Origin: Granulosicoccaceae bacterium
GTDB taxonomy: Bacteria > Pseudomonadota > Gammaproteobacteria > Granulosicoccales > Granulosicoccaceae
Assembly (NCBI GenBank): GCA_023301405.1
Contig: JALZUX010000332.1
Span: 1-21,652, forward strand
Direction: 5' to 3'
Length of the DNA: 21,652 bases
This document shows positions 8,825 through 15,724 of the stretch, piece by piece. The first letter of the stretch is position 1, and each line of letters begins with the position of its first letter. The notes beneath the pieces were generated by a model. The model saw only the letters and a list, made by a program, of their open reading frames with translations, was not told the origin of the DNA and searched no databases. Position numbers and translations under genes: made by a program.

Positions 8825-8842
8825 CATTGGCAATGTCCAATG
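8825..8842. repeat. Inverted repeat just upstream of the putative outer-membrane protein
   Basis: CATTGG (8825-8830) pairs with CCAATG (8837-8842) across a 6-base loop, ending 21 bases before the ATG at 8864. If transcribed it would form a leader hairpin close to the weak ribosome-binding region; as DNA it could be an operator. Confidence 0.3.
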
Positions 8843-8863
8843 GCGTAGAAGTAAGAGTGACCG

Positions 8864-9676
8864 ATGAACACAGAACCAAATATAGCAGGAGCGTTAACTT
8901 TCGTAGCCGCAGCGCTATCGGCGCCACTATCAGTGTGGGCGCAGCAGCCCTACGACTATAAGATCACTTTGCCTGGAGCAGAGCCTGCTTTCAGTTGGCA
9001 GTCCATTGAGCCAGCAGAGGCATCGAAGGCGAATACTGAAGTGTTGTTCAGCTTGTCTCCGGTTTCTACGGATGAATATGTTTCGGAAGAGCCCAAGGTG
9101 CACTGGAATAGTGATTTCCGTTTAAGCAGGATCGATTTTTTAAAGCCCGGTGACGCCAAAATGCAGGATTTGTATCGTGGTTTCTCTTATTCAGCAGGGC
9201 TTGATATTAATCATGACATTGATCCGCACGGCTCACGAGAGTTTTCTGGCGATGCATACTTTATTAGTAGTCGTCAATTAGGCATTCACTATGGCCGGTT
9301 GGGGTCTGTCAATTACAGTGGTGTTGATTTGAGCTTTCGGCAGTTTAACGATGAATCAACCAGTAGCCGAACAGCGCTGGAAGATAAAGAGCTATGGTCT
9401 CTTGGGGTCACCACTGGAAAGCGTTTTGCTTTGACGGGCCTTAACACCACCGATCCCCTATGGACTGTGTCACTACGAGGGCAGTTTAACGTACTTGAAA
9501 AAGCCAATGAGGATCTAGTGCTTGAAAACCAACAGTGGTATTTGTCTCCCGGACTGCATTGGGAGCGTGATAGTTTCCAATTGAGTGCGGATGTATTGAT
9601 GCCGTTTCTCCAAAGCGGTGAATACGAAGAAGAAACAGATTACAAAATTAGAGCGAAAATTCAGAAGCGATTCTGA
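8864..9676 (+). CDS. Putative exported outer-membrane beta-barrel protein, unrecognised family
   Basis: I do not recognise the family. The 270-residue product begins with a hydrophobic, Ala-rich segment ending SVWAQQ, consistent with signal peptidase I cleavage after about residue 26. The n-region has no Lys or Arg, which is unusual. An in-frame TGA two codons before the ATG rules out an upstream start. The mature part shows alternating polar/hydrophobic strands (for example FSYSAGLDIN, QLGIHYGRLG, LWSLGVTTGKRFAL, FQLSADVLMPFL). It ends in an aromatic residue (KIQKRF), as expected for a beta-signal recognised by the BAM complex. An outer-membrane barrel is inferred from these features, not from homology. 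It is transcribed divergently from darP and converges with the VWA operon, 29 bases away. Confidence 0.6.
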   Translation: MNTEPNIAGALTFVAAALSAPLSVWAQQPYDYKITLPGAEPAFSWQSIEPAEASKANTEVLFSLSPVSTDEYVSEEPKVHWNSDFRLSRIDFLKPGDAKMQDLYRGFSYSAGLDINHDIDPHGSREFSGDAYFISSRQLGIHYGRLGSVNYSGVDLSFRQFNDESTSSRTALEDKELWSLGVTTGKRFALTGLNTTDPLWTVSLRGQFNVLEKANEDLVLENQQWYLSPGLHWERDSFQLSADVLMPFLQSGEYEEETDYKIRAKIQKRF

Positions 9677-9705
9677 GTTCAGTATTTTCCAACACACCAA
9701 TAGTT

Positions 9706-10095
9706 CTAGAATTCTATGACGTCCCAACCGCTGGGTTTGAGTGTGCCATCGCTGAGAAGAATGCGTTTGTCGGCGGTAACTTGGCCGTAGAGCCGAGTGA
9801 GGTTTTCGTCGCTTAGCTTGCCAAATGATGTACGGAATATCACGTCTTTCGATTTAAGTTCATTAAGCTCTCCGAGTGCAGCTTTGTCTGTGCCTATCAG
9901 AATAGTTGAGTAGCGACTGTTGCCTTCATAATTTTCAATCCAGCGCTTTACGTCAGGAAAGTTCTTTTTCATTGAGTAGGATGTGTCAGCCACTACAAGT
10001 GCCACTGTGTTGTTAGCGCTAAAGTATAAATGCGCAGCCGTCCAAGCTACTAATTGTAGGAGGATAAGCGCGCTGAATGTTTTTGCGTATTTCAT
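9706..10095 (-). CDS. Membrane-anchored mini-VWA-like protein
   Basis: No named family is recognised. The 129-residue product has an N-terminal membrane segment or signal anchor (residues 6-25, preceded by two Lys). A short alpha/beta domain follows. VALVVADTSYSM (31-42) reads as the first beta strand of a VWA fold ending in the metal-site motif DxSxS (D37, S39, S41). RILLSDG (111-117) resembles the later strand that ends in the MIDAS Asp (D116). Between them are strand-like STILIGTD and VIFRTSF. It is far shorter than a normal VWA domain of about 180 residues. Its ATG directly follows the TAA of the upstream VWA lipoprotein gene (TAAATG), so translational coupling is likely. The gene is probably real given the motifs and operon position; the VWA assignment is inference. 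Confidence 0.7.
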   Translation of the reverse strand: MKYAKTFSALILLQLVAWTAAHLYFSANNTVALVVADTSYSMKKNFPDVKRWIENYEGNSRYSTILIGTDKAALGELNELKSKDVIFRTSFGKLSDENLTRLYGQVTADKRILLSDGTLKPSGWDVIEF

Positions 10096-11781
10096 TTACA
10101 TCTCTGAATTCAACAGATTGCCTATGCGATAGGATGCAGACTCTGCACTGGATTCAACGTAGGCACCTTCCGCCAATGCAGCCATCGCTTTGAGGTGATC
10201 TGAAGAGAGCTCATAGGCAATTGAGTGAATGGGAATTCCAGTCCATTCCATGACCTTTGAGACGTTGTCGAACGCCAGGCCTTTGTTGGTTTCTCCGTCT
10301 GAAAGGACAAATATAACTAATTTGTGGTCTGGGTTTGAGTTGGCGAACTCCGATAGTTCTTTGGCAGCAACAAGCACGGCATCATTGGTGGCTGTGCCAC
10401 CACCGGTTTGCAGTTGCTCAACGGCGCCGATGAAAAGCGATTTTTGCTGAATGCTGAAAGGCCTGATGCTTAAGTCGACGTTGACGCGTTCGTTGAAGCT
10501 TACCAGTCCGATTGAGTTCCCTGAACTGATTAGATCAGAGGATTCAATTAGCGCTTTCTTCAGGTTCTTGATTCGTGTGCCATCCATTGAGCCAGATACA
10601 TCGGCAACAAACATTGCCGCTATGGGTCTGCCACCGGATTTTTTCTCTTTCCAGATCTTTTGCGCTCCAAGGATTAGTGCGCCATTGATGACAGCGTAGG
10701 TACTTTTATATTTCGCTTGCTGGCCGAAGCCGTAGTCCTGTACTACATTCTGGTTTTTTTTCAAAAACTCCGTAAAAAGCTCTAGCACTTCAAGCTCGTT
10801 GGCATCGGCTTCTGTTGTGGCATATAGCGGGCTGTCGTGGCGCACACCGAAAGGGACAAATTCATAGTCACCCATGCCTTTTACGTTAACCCAGGACTGA
10901 TGCTCCATGACCAGCGCGTCCAGCACGCCGCTTTCTACTGCGGCGTCACGCATTTGCAATGTGTTTTGTGCAACAAACGGTACTCCGGCCTGAAATGCTT
11001 CAAAAGCACTGGCGACATCTGGGGCAAGAAACTGGCTTTCATCGCCGTCTGCAAATGCGTTTAAAACGGTCAGTAAGAAGTTTAAGCCAGTGCTGGACTG
11101 ATAGGGGTTTGTATAGCCCATTGAGAAAGAGCCGCCGGTGACGGCGGTTAACAGTTTTTGAATATCCAGGTCGCCATTGCTGGTGATCATGTCTTTTTTG
11201 GAAGACCGTACAATGACGCCTGCGGTATTAGGTGCAGTCACGTCAGTAATTTTCTTTAATGTGATTCCCTGTCCCTCGAGCATGTCGCCCCACAAATGAT
11301 TGCTTGGGGAGAATGCGTCAGGGGTGTTGCGTTGCGCCAATATGAATTGCGCGCCAAGACCGGAAGCAATTTTACGAATGCCGACTTGGGCGGTTTTACC
11401 GTTATCTATCTTGAATCTTTGTTGGTTAAACGCGCTCGCCATCTCGATGTATAGACCATCACGTCCGCTCCCTGATTTTTCAGAAGAGGTAAAAATTTCC
11501 ACGGCTTCAACATTGCTGCTGTCACGTGCATCGAGTGACATAGGGTATTCGCTGATGCTTGGGAGCAGTGACAGCAGATTGGTTTGTGTCAGTTGTATAT
11601 TGGCTCGATAGTTATTTTCCCTGCGACTGGGTGAAATGGTATCGCTGACAAGTTCACCAAGACTTTCTAGTGCAGCCTCTTTACTGTCGATCTCAGCCGG
11701 GCCACAAGCAATCAGTGTGACGCAGAAACTGGCCACGAGTGACAGTTGCTGCCAGCTTTTGATAGGGATGGTTGGGTTCAT
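10096..11781 (-). CDS. Lipoprotein with solute-binding-like and VWA domains
   Basis: The 561-residue product starts with a signal peptide ending in lipobox LIAC, lipidated at C26. The next residue is Gly rather than Asp, so outer-membrane sorting is expected. Residues of about 90-350 resemble a periplasmic solute-binding protein of the extracellular anion or metal-binding type (DGLYIEMASAFNQ, the NTAGVIVRSSKKD region, the GYTNPYQSSTGLNFLL region). From about residue 385 a VWA domain carries a complete metal-ion-dependent adhesion site: D394-x-S396-x-S398, T463 in GGGT, and D495 in LSDGE. Fused solute-binding/VWA proteins are known in other bacteria, some near tellurite-resistance-type (TelA/Ter) genes, but the ligand is not established here. 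GGAG lies seven bases before the ATG. It is the middle gene of a three-gene unit. Confidence 0.88.
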   Translation of the reverse strand: MNPTIPIKSWQQLSLVASFCVTLIACGPAEIDSKEAALESLGELVSDTISPSRRENNYRANIQLTQTNLLSLLPSISEYPMSLDARDSSNVEAVEIFTSSEKSGSGRDGLYIEMASAFNQQRFKIDNGKTAQVGIRKIASGLGAQFILAQRNTPDAFSPSNHLWGDMLEGQGITLKKITDVTAPNTAGVIVRSSKKDMITSNGDLDIQKLLTAVTGGSFSMGYTNPYQSSTGLNFLLTVLNAFADGDESQFLAPDVASAFEAFQAGVPFVAQNTLQMRDAAVESGVLDALVMEHQSWVNVKGMGDYEFVPFGVRHDSPLYATTEADANELEVLELFTEFLKKNQNVVQDYGFGQQAKYKSTYAVINGALILGAQKIWKEKKSGGRPIAAMFVADVSGSMDGTRIKNLKKALIESSDLISSGNSIGLVSFNERVNVDLSIRPFSIQQKSLFIGAVEQLQTGGGTATNDAVLVAAKELSEFANSNPDHKLVIFVLSDGETNKGLAFDNVSKVMEWTGIPIHSIAYELSSDHLKAMAALAEGAYVESSAESASYRIGNLLNSEM

Positions 11782-11802
11782 GTAAGCACTCCGTAGTGTA
11801 TT

Positions 11803-12471
11803 TCACATACTTTGCTGTTTGGCGATATCGGCTAGATCATTCAGTCGAGCTAGGGTTTCGGTGCGCTCGAATGCATCGATTTCCTGGATGTTTGCAACCT
11901 CTATTGAGGTGTCTGATAAGGCCTTAAATAGTTTTTTATTTTCAGCGATCAATTCATCCAGCCGTTGCTGTTGCGCGGCCAACTGCTTGTCGCTGTCACT
12001 GGATTGATGGCGTTTAAGGCTTTCGATGCTATGTCCGATGCCAACCATATCTGACAAATTTTGCAGCGCTTGATTTTGCACCCGACGAGCCGCGTTCAGA
12101 AAAGTGCTTGAGCTTAATTGCTTGCCACGAAAACGATTGGCAATAATCTCGTGAAAATCATTCAGCAGCTTTGTCAGGGTATCTGCATGCTTGGCGCCTT
12201 CTTTGTTGTCGAGGGCGTCAAGATCGTTTTCCATGTCTTTCAGTCGCTGCATCATTTCGCTGTGCTCGCGTTGTTCCCTTTGCAGAAGGCCTGTGATGAT
12301 GTCGTCGTCGAGAAAACCAAACCATCGATAGCATAAGGGCACCGACGCGATAGTAATCAGAGACAAAAGCGCATAGCCCACGGTGATCAGCGCAGTGCTT
12401 TGAAACCACCAGTGAAACATCGCGACGAACGCTACAGATAATGCTGCAGCAATGCCGATAGCTGCTTTCAA
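11803..12471 (-). CDS. Two-TM membrane protein with coiled-coil tail, first gene of VWA operon
   Basis: Family not recognised. A TTG start at 12471 is preferred because GAGGA lies seven bases upstream and the product then begins with a Lys followed by a hydrophobic stretch; it has 222 residues. Another TTG at 12516 would add 15 residues but has no ribosome-binding site. No ATG exists at this end. Two membrane segments lie at about 3-23 and 27-47, forming a hairpin. The remainder is polar and helical, with probable coiled coils near 62-84 and 165-222 (Gln/Glu/Leu-rich). The short linker lacks positive charge and an Arg follows segment two, so the tail is more likely cytoplasmic. It ends 21 bases before the solute-binding/VWA lipoprotein gene. 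It may link that envelope protein to the cytoplasm; this is inference. Confidence 0.75.
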   Translation of the reverse strand: MKAAIGIAAALSVAFVAMFHWWFQSTALITVGYALLSLITIASVPLCYRWFGFLDDDIITGLLQREQREHSEMMQRLKDMENDLDALDNKEGAKHADTLTKLLNDFHEIIANRFRGKQLSSSTFLNAARRVQNQALQNLSDMVGIGHSIESLKRHQSSDSDKQLAAQQQRLDELIAENKKLFKALSDTSIEVANIQEIDAFERTETLARLNDLADIAKQQSM

Positions 12472-12891
12472 TAGTTGTTCCTCAAGTAAATTAGGTTGCT
12501 CCAGGCAACTAGGCAACTGTCCGAGAACTGGAATGTAATGCGGGTGCGGTCTTTCGGCCAGCTATGACGATCAATTTCGTTAAAGAAGAACAACTATTCG
12601 CCTCTATGGATCGAAATATCTGACTCGAAATCTCATGCCCTCGCAACGACCCCAGTCTTCGGACAGCCACCAAGGTGGTAATTTCTTCAAAGTATAGCGT
12701 TAATTTGGGTCCATTCATAAGAAGCGCATATCGAGGTCGTATTCGTGCGTGACATTGATCTACCGCATCGGGTAATGGAAATGCGATACAACACAATGAA
12801 AACTGATGAAAGATCGTGTTTCCGGTGTTACCACGCCTGATTCCGTCGTGGTTGTTTGGTGTTGAGTAGGAAGATGAGGTTGGTTGAGTGC
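12472..12891. other. Leader/intergenic stretch upstream of the VWA operon
   Basis: About 420 bases lie between the preferred start of the coiled-coil gene and the stop of the DUF3108 gene, both on the - strand. No convincing gene was found. A 95-codon frame on the - strand (12509-12796) has no recognisable motif and overlaps the alternative start. The stretch holds a 5-bp hairpin (12495-12499 with 12505-12509), tandem GGCAACT copies (12504-12510 and 12512-12518), and an 11-bp inverted repeat (12470-12480 against 12588-12598). Another 6-bp inverted repeat is ACCACG...CGTGGT near 12830-12852. It most likely carries the VWA operon promoter, but no convincing -35/-10 pair could be fixed. Confidence 0.45.
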
Positions 12892-13680
12892 TTATTCAAC
12901 CGTTGAAAAGCGAGTCAGAATTAGTCGCAGAGTGAGCTTTTCGCGTTTGAATTGCTCGATTTTTACGGGAATGATGGTATCTGTGTCTTCTAATTGAGCA
13001 ATCCATATAATGGTTTTGCGATTACTGCCGTCCCGGCCTTTATGAATTCGCGCAGCGTTTATTTTTCCAATTCCGGTTGAGACCTTCTCGGTACCATGAT
13101 TGGTGAAGACTATTTTCTGAGTTTTTGTATCATTGATAATATTTTTATCAAGGCTGGTAAATTCAGGGTTGTTTTTTAGGTGGCTTAAGATCGACAAAGT
13201 GACAGATAAGCGATCAAGAGAGCCTGCAAGTAACGGGTGAGTTAGGATTTGGGTTCGTCGCGTAACTTGAAAGCTTTGGTTAACGCGGTTGAATTCAATG
13301 TAGTAGTTGCGGTCTTCATCGTCTTTGTCGGTATAGCGGTAGCTACTGGACTCGAATGGAGCATTAAGAGAATGAAGAATCGCGTGTTCCCGAATATTGC
13401 CCTTGCCAGACCACTTTAAGATTCCAGTGGGTTTTGTTTGCAATACAAAATCATATGAACCTGTGTTGTTTTGCTTCAGGCTTAGCGTTGCTTTACCACC
13501 AGTGATGTAGTTGTTTTCTGCTTTGTATTCAGCGATAAACGGATTTAAATCTGTGTCCGCAATGGCTGATGTAAAATGTGTGTTGAAGATCAGTGTCACG
13601 CATAGCAGAGAAGTGAGGCAGGTGCGAGACAACGCGATGCTCGTCTCTGTAGCGAATAGGTGTATTGTTAGAAATTTCAT
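12892..13680 (-). CDS. DUF3108 exported protein
   Basis: A periplasmic or envelope protein of the DUF3108 family, of unknown function. The 262-residue product has a hydrophobic signal segment at about residues 17-41, ending TSAIA-D. Family features are the early FIAEYKAE and GGKATLSLK segments, a WSGKGNIRE region near 95, the stretch SSSYRYTDKDDEDRN, and late INAARIHKGRDGSNRKTIIWIAQ. The ATG at 13680 gives an unusually long n-region; an in-frame TTG at 13632 would give a more typical signal peptide. Placement just downstream of purN is conserved in Pseudomonas-like genomes, with DUF3108, purN and purM on the same strand. A 193-base gap to purN suggests it may have its own promoter. Confidence 0.85.
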   Translation of the reverse strand: MKFLTIHLFATETSIALSRTCLTSLLCVTLIFNTHFTSAIADTDLNPFIAEYKAENNYITGGKATLSLKQNNTGSYDFVLQTKPTGILKWSGKGNIREHAILHSLNAPFESSSYRYTDKDDEDRNYYIEFNRVNQSFQVTRRTQILTHPLLAGSLDRLSVTLSILSHLKNNPEFTSLDKNIINDTKTQKIVFTNHGTEKVSTGIGKINAARIHKGRDGSNRKTIIWIAQLEDTDTIIPVKIEQFKREKLTLRLILTRFSTVE

Positions 13681-13843
13681 ACAATATTTTGTCGTTTAAC
13701 TTGCTGCATTGTTCACCAGAGAACAAACGTTACCCTGAACAAATAGCTTAAGTTTCACCGCGCGGAGAGCGAATCAATTTCGCAGCACTGTAGAGTCTTC
13801 TAAAGCGCCACGTGAGCTGTCATCGGTGATGGTGACTGGTGCA

Positions 13844-13856
13844 AAAGCGGCGCTTT
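13844..13856 (-). terminator. Weak hairpin downstream of purN
   Basis: On the - strand, 18-30 bases past the purN stop, AAAGC and GCTTT form a 5-bp stem around GCC, with one more T after the stem. It is short and has no long T-run beyond the stem, so it is at best a weak intrinsic terminator between purN and the DUF3108 gene. Confidence 0.25.
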
Positions 13857-13873
13857 GTTAACACCCGCATTCG

Positions 13874-14506
13874 TTAGATAAGTATGGGGCACAGCAGCCT
13901 TTTGCCACAATAAAGTATATGACCATTTTGACATTCGATTTTTTGGCCCACGCAAAGCTTTACCGCTTGCCAGTAGAGTTGGTGTTCCTTTTTCAGTACG
14001 CGTGAAGCGAGAGTGGCCGGGGTATCTGTTGGTGTAACCATTATCATGCTGCGAGCGATTACCGGTCCACCATCCAATTTCTCAGTGACGTAGTGGATAC
14101 TGCAACCGTGCCACTTGTCACCGCATTCAATGACTTTTTGATGCGTATTCAGGCCGGGGTGATGCGGCAGTAGCGACGGATGTATATTGATCAGGCGTGA
14201 TGCAAATCGTTGGGTAAATTCTCCGCTGAGCTTTCTCATAAATCCAGCCAGTAAAATTAGATCTGGCGAGCGTTGGTCGATGGCATTCCCGAGTGCTTGG
14301 TCAAATGCCGTTCTGTTTGCATAACTGTGATGGTCAACTACAGTTGTTTTTATTCCTTGGTCACTTGCGTAAGTCAATCCCGCTGCCTCGGGTCGATTGG
14401 ATATCACGTGGGTGATTTTCGCATTCAGTAAACCACCGCTGCAGGCCTTGTGAAGTGCTTGCATGTTTGACCCACGTCCCGATAGCAGTACAGTTAAATT
14501 AGGCAT
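13874..14506 (-). CDS. purN: Phosphoribosylglycinamide formyltransferase
   Basis: GAR transformylase transfers a formyl group from 10-formyl-tetrahydrofolate to GAR, the third step of IMP synthesis. The 210-residue product has the phosphate-binding loop SGRGSNMQAL at residues 9-18 and the catalytic triad N107, H109 (INIHPSLLP) and D145 (EKLDGGPVI), matching N106/H108/D144 of E. coli. The loop reads LLPHHPGLNTHQK, a variant of the usual LLPSFPGLHTHQ. The last 15 residues (Cys-rich, hydrophobic) are an atypical tail. It follows purM by 23 bases in the conserved purM-purN operon. Confidence 0.96.
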   Translation of the reverse strand: MPNLTVLLSGRGSNMQALHKACSGGLLNAKITHVISNRPEAAGLTYASDQGIKTTVVDHHSYANRTAFDQALGNAIDQRSPDLILLAGFMRKLSGEFTQRFASRLINIHPSLLPHHPGLNTHQKVIECGDKWHGCSIHYVTEKLDGGPVIARSMIMVTPTDTPATLASRVLKKEHQLYWQAVKLCVGQKIECQNGHILYCGKRLLCPILI

Positions 14507-14529
14507 ATTCTGCGGCCTTTATGCTTTAT

Positions 14530-15573
14530 TCAGATGTATTCGAGAGTCGGGTCATCACCAGGATTGGTAGCGCTAACTTGGCCGATTTTGATCACTGTTT
14601 CACCATGCTTTTGTAGCAATGCTGTGGCTGCACTTTCATGTTCCGGGGCTATGATGATTGCCATTCCGATCCCGCAATTGAAGGTTCGACGCATTTCTTC
14701 ATCGGTGATTGAACCGTTTTTCTGCAACCAATCGAAAACGGCGATACTGGGCAAGGAGTCTTGTTGGATCGCAGCCTTCGTGCCGTTGGGTAACGAGCGC
14801 GGTATGTTTTCTGTGATACCGCCGCCGGTGATATGTGCAAGTGCTGCCACTGGCACATTGCCTATCAGGTCTAAAATAGGTTTTACGTAAATTCTAGTTG
14901 GGGCCATCAGGTGATTGGCCAGTGAGTCACTGCCCAACACGCTGGTTGGATCATCGCCGCTGACTTCCAGTACCTTGCGAACCAGTGAGTAACCGTTGGA
15001 GTGGCAGCCCGATGAGGCTAGACCAAGTATTGTGTGGCCCGCAGCTACATTATTTTTATCAAGAATTTGTGTTTTCTCGACAACGCCTACCGCGAAGCCG
15101 GCAAGGTCATAGTCGTCTGCATCGTACATGCCGGGCATTTCTGCCGTTTCACCGCCGATCAGGGCTGCGCCGGACAGTTCGCAACCATCGGCAATACCCG
15201 AGATTATGCGGCGAGATTTTTCGATATCCAGTTTGCCGGTGGCGTAATAGTCAAGAAAGAACAGTGGTTCGGCACCGCACACCAGGATGTCGTTGACGCA
15301 CATGGCAACAAGATCAACACCGATGCTCTCATGGCGGTCCAGCAGGTTTGCCAGAAGTAACTTAGTGCCGACTCCATCGGCGCCTGAAACCAGTACGGGT
15401 TGCTGGTAGCGATCAACTGGTAGCTCGAATAAGCCACCAAACCCTCCAATGCCGCCTAGTACGCCAAGCCGGTTGGTGCGCGCGATATCGGGTTTGATCT
15501 GATTGACGAGTTCGGCCCCGGCATCGATATCTACGCCGGCATCGCGATAGCTCAGGCTTTTTTGTTCGTTCAT
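14530..15573 (-). CDS. purM: Phosphoribosylformylglycinamidine cyclo-ligase (AIR synthetase)
   Basis: Closes FGAM to AIR using ATP, the fifth step of purine synthesis. The 347-residue product matches the family length of about 345. Hallmarks are SYRDAGVDIDAG at the N-terminus, GGFGGLFEL near 44-52, SGADGVGTKLLLA near 62-74, the metal- and ATP-site segment GVDLVAMCVNDILVCGAEPLFFLDY, the Gly-rich IGGETAEMPGMY, and AHITGGGITENIPR. It heads the purM-purN operon and is divergent from the DUF2066 gene. No PurR-type operator was found upstream. Confidence 0.97.
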   Translation of the reverse strand: MNEQKSLSYRDAGVDIDAGAELVNQIKPDIARTNRLGVLGGIGGFGGLFELPVDRYQQPVLVSGADGVGTKLLLANLLDRHESIGVDLVAMCVNDILVCGAEPLFFLDYYATGKLDIEKSRRIISGIADGCELSGAALIGGETAEMPGMYDADDYDLAGFAVGVVEKTQILDKNNVAAGHTILGLASSGCHSNGYSLVRKVLEVSGDDPTSVLGSDSLANHLMAPTRIYVKPILDLIGNVPVAALAHITGGGITENIPRSLPNGTKAAIQQDSLPSIAVFDWLQKNGSITDEEMRRTFNCGIGMAIIIAPEHESAATALLQKHGETVIKIGQVSATNPGDDPTLEYI

Positions 15574-15628
15574 GTTATTCCAAAAGGATAGTTTAATCCG
15601 AATCTACTGACCGGGAGGTTCGCACACG

Positions 15629-15678
15629 GTAACCCGGGAGAACAGGGATTTTACCTTGCCTTGCAGTGTCTGGGTTAC
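15629..15678. promoter_or_regulatory. Spaced inverted repeat GTAACCC/GGGTTAC in purM-DUF2066 divergent region
   Basis: GTAACCC at 15629-15635 is the exact reverse complement of GGGTTAC at 15672-15678. The second arm overlaps a good -10-like hexamer TACAAT (15676-15681), about 45 bases before the DUF2066 start. This could be a pair of half-sites for a regulator shared by both divergent genes, or chance. The -35 region is not convincing. Confidence 0.3.
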
Positions 15679-15724
15679 AATTCTGAATCGAAAACTTTTG
15701 AAGTGACGTAGGAAGCGGGTTCAG

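Noticed and set aside
8580..8927. N-terminal extension of the darP frame by about 116 codons
   Set aside because: The extension is unlike the DUF615 family. The ATG at 8579 has a good AGGA site and restores the normal length. The extension would also cover the palindromic intergenic region.
9707..9716. TAGAATTCTA palindrome between convergent genes as a bidirectional terminator
   Set aside because: AT-rich self-complementary sequence with no loop and no T-run; likely chance.
12509..12796. 95-codon - strand frame as a gene
   Set aside because: No motif, no domain, and overlap with the alternative start of the next gene; kept only as a finding to check.
12882..12901. GGTTGA/TCAACC inverted repeat at the DUF3108 stop as a terminator
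   Set aside because: Six-base stem overlapping the end of the gene, with no T-run following on the - strand.
15574..15724. PurR operator upstream of purM
   Set aside because: No match to the PurR palindrome was found; only an unrelated GTAACCC inverted repeat is present.
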